From NCBI GenBank assembly GCA_900759455.1, contig CAAEVI010000063.1, positions 1 to 7,691 of the forward strand: a stretch of DNA of 7,691 nt, given 5' to 3'. Below are positions 6,720 to 7,691 of the stretch, piece by piece (positions within the stretch are counted from its first letter, which is position 1; each line of letters begins with the position of its first letter). Source of the DNA: Erysipelotrichaceae bacterium (lineage in GTDB: Bacteria; Bacillota_I; Bacilli_A; Erysipelotrichales; Erysipelotrichaceae). The notes under the pieces were generated by a model that did no database searches, was not told the origin of the DNA, and was given only the letters and a program-made list of their open reading frames with translations. The position numbers and the translations under genes are program-made.

Positions 6720-7592
6720 CTATCGCTGCGCTTTTCTGTACCCGGCCTTTTGTGCCTCTTCTTCACTGTCAAATACAATCAGATACTTTGAATCTGCCAT
6801 ATCCTCATAAGCAGCCTGTCCGGGGCAATGATAAATCTTCGAACGGCGATTCCCGCGAATAACCCCCTGCTCTTCCTGTGACGAGGAAGATGATGCTTCA
6901 TGACTGGTCCCGTCTGCATAATTGATTTCTATGCCGGGCTGCACATTATAAACATAAACATTAAAGCTGATGGATTCGCCCTCATCTTCCAGCGACCATG
7001 CCTCCATCTGGATACCGCGGGCAACCAGTTCATCATCTTTGAAAATCGGTGTAACCCTGTATAATACATGATTTGAAGTTTCTTTAATGTAATCAGCAAC
7101 CATATTTTCAAAAGGAAGCATTCCTTCAACATTCATATACCGGGTGCCGGTAATCAAATTTCTTTCATTCGCATTTTCACCGCTTAACTGAAATCCGATC
7201 AAATGACAGCGGTTATACAAATATTTGCCGTCCACGTTATCATATCTGACTGTCTGCCATCCGCTCGGCTTGATCTGACCTATGCTTTCTCTTTCCTGCG
7301 TCGGCATCAATTCAGTGGATAGATTTGCAAATGCCGTTGTGCAGCGACCGAGCGAATCTAATTCTCCGTAAGTTTCAAAACTTTGTGTTTCTTTCTCCTC
7401 TTGTGTGAAAGATGGTTCATTATCATTGATTTCGACATATGGATGTCCGTTATACTGAGGGATCTGCGAAAGAAGTACTGTTTCCTGTGAAGATTTCCCA
7501 TACTCTGTCTGCTCAATGAGCGAACATCCGCCGATCATGAACAGCAAACATACGGTCACTGTGCTCAATAGCTTCCATTTTCTTTTGTTCAT
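6720..7592 (-). CDS. Secreted lipoprotein DNA/RNA non-specific endonuclease (EndA-like)
   Basis: The 290-residue product starts with a lipoprotein signal peptide: basic MNKRKWK, a hydrophobic core, then the lipobox IGGC with the lipidated Cys23. The nuclease core covers about 80-215. YLYNRCHLIGFQLSGEN (124-140) holds the presumed catalytic His130, in the place of the DRGH motif of the betabetaalpha-metal nucleases. ERNLITGTRYMNVEGMLPFE (143-162) provides the metal-binding Asn145. A serine/glutamate linker (about 231-242) leads to a small C-terminal module, GNRRSKIYHCPGQAAYEDM through EEAQKAGYRKAQR (248-290). It resembles the Ada-like zinc-binding tail seen on such nucleases but lacks the final cysteine pair. 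The enzyme probably degrades extracellular DNA or RNA at the cell surface, for scavenging or DNA uptake. The start at 7592 is chosen for its GGAG site; the upstream ATG at 7643 would prepend 17 residues ahead of a complete signal peptide. Confidence 0.9.
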   Translation of the reverse strand: MNKRKWKLLSTVTVCLLFMIGGCSLIEQTEYGKSSQETVLLSQIPQYNGHPYVEINDNEPSFTQEEKETQSFETYGELDSLGRCTTAFANLSTELMPTQERESIGQIKPSGWQTVRYDNVDGKYLYNRCHLIGFQLSGENANERNLITGTRYMNVEGMLPFENMVADYIKETSNHVLYRVTPIFKDDELVARGIQMEAWSLEDEGESISFNVYVYNVQPGIEINYADGTSHEASSSSSQEEQGVIRGNRRSKIYHCPGQAAYEDMADSKYLIVFDSEEEAQKAGYRKAQR

Positions 7593-7598
7593 ATATTT

Positions 7599-7602
7599 CT
7601 CC
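7599..7602 (-). promoter_or_regulatory. Ribosome binding site of the nuclease gene
   Basis: GGAG on the minus strand, 6 bases before the ATG at 7592, supports this start. The in-frame ATG at 7604 follows GGGGAA with no spacer and is less suitable. Confidence 0.6.
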
Positions 7603-7608
7603 ATTTCC

Positions 7609-7628
7609 CCGCGCCTAAGGTCGCGCGG
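7609..7628 (-). promoter_or_regulatory. GC-rich hairpin in the leader of the nuclease gene
   Basis: CCGCGC (minus strand, 7628-7623) pairs perfectly with GCGCGG (7614-7609) across an 8-base loop. The hairpin ends 6 bases before the GGAG site, in otherwise AT-rich sequence. It has no T tract, so it is not a terminator. It may modulate translation or mRNA stability. If the upstream ATG at 7643 were used instead, it would be coding sequence. The remaining DNA to the window end (7629-7691) probably contains the promoter, but I could not assign boxes. Confidence 0.4.
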
Positions 7629-7691
7629 ACACAAATATTTCATCAATAAATCTCACACGTCTCATTTTTTCGTGTTACCATATAAGAGAGG

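Noticed and set aside
7593..7646. Longer N terminus for the nuclease (start at 7646, 7643 or 7604)
   Set aside because: The extra residues precede a complete lipoprotein signal peptide, and the ATG at 7592 has the best-spaced ribosome binding site.
7655..7675. Small inverted repeat ACACG...CGTGT upstream of the nuclease gene
   Set aside because: Only 5 bp with an 11-base gap; this is expected by chance in a window of this size, and no regulator can be assigned.
1..7691. Search for CRISPR arrays, tRNA genes, insertion sequences and phage or defence genes
   Set aside because: No direct-repeat array, cloverleaf, transposase, integrase or recognised defence domain was seen. The MoxR ATPase sits with DUF58 and a transglutaminase rather than with known defence partners.

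Overview
The window looks like chromosomal DNA from a low-GC Gram-positive bacterium (Bacillota). The signs are AT-rich intergenic DNA, strong Shine-Dalgarno sequences (GGGAGGAG, GAGGTGG), T-tailed hairpin terminators, a lipobox-bearing surface nuclease and a phosphotrehalase of the Bacillus/Streptococcus type. A gut Erysipelotrichia- or Clostridia-like host is plausible, but the sequence alone does not settle it. I see no rRNA, tRNA, CRISPR array, insertion sequence or phage gene.

Layout. (1) Positions 2-1315 (+) hold the 3' three-quarters or so of treC, a GH13 trehalose-6-phosphate hydrolase. It ends in a good intrinsic terminator at 1395-1448. (2) About 300 bp of gene-poor, AT-rich DNA follows. 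(3) Positions 1749-5690 (+) hold a tight three-gene operon with overlapping ends: a MoxR-type AAA+ ATPase, a DUF58 membrane protein, and a large membrane protein with an external transglutaminase-like (papain-fold) domain. (4) A nested, bidirectional hairpin terminator at 5693-5772 separates this operon from the convergent genes. (5) Positions 5771-6634 (-) encode a multi-pass CmpB/DUF1113-family membrane protein with a long charged helical tail and its own good promoter. (6) Positions 6720-7592 (-) encode a secreted lipoprotein nuclease of the DNA/RNA non-specific endonuclease (EndA-like) type, with a GC-rich hairpin in its leader.

How the genes work together. The MoxR-DUF58-transglutaminase set is a recurrent bacterial gene trio whose substrate is unknown in most hosts. 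By inference, the cytosolic ATPase remodels or drives the membrane-bound DUF58 and transglutaminase-like proteins, which act at the cell surface. The flanking genes look functionally independent: disaccharide catabolism on one side, and an envelope membrane protein plus a surface nuclease (nucleic-acid scavenging or DNA uptake) on the other. The operon is the most interesting part, because the trio stands alone here without the von Willebrand-factor genes that often accompany it. It is a known architecture rather than a clearly new system.
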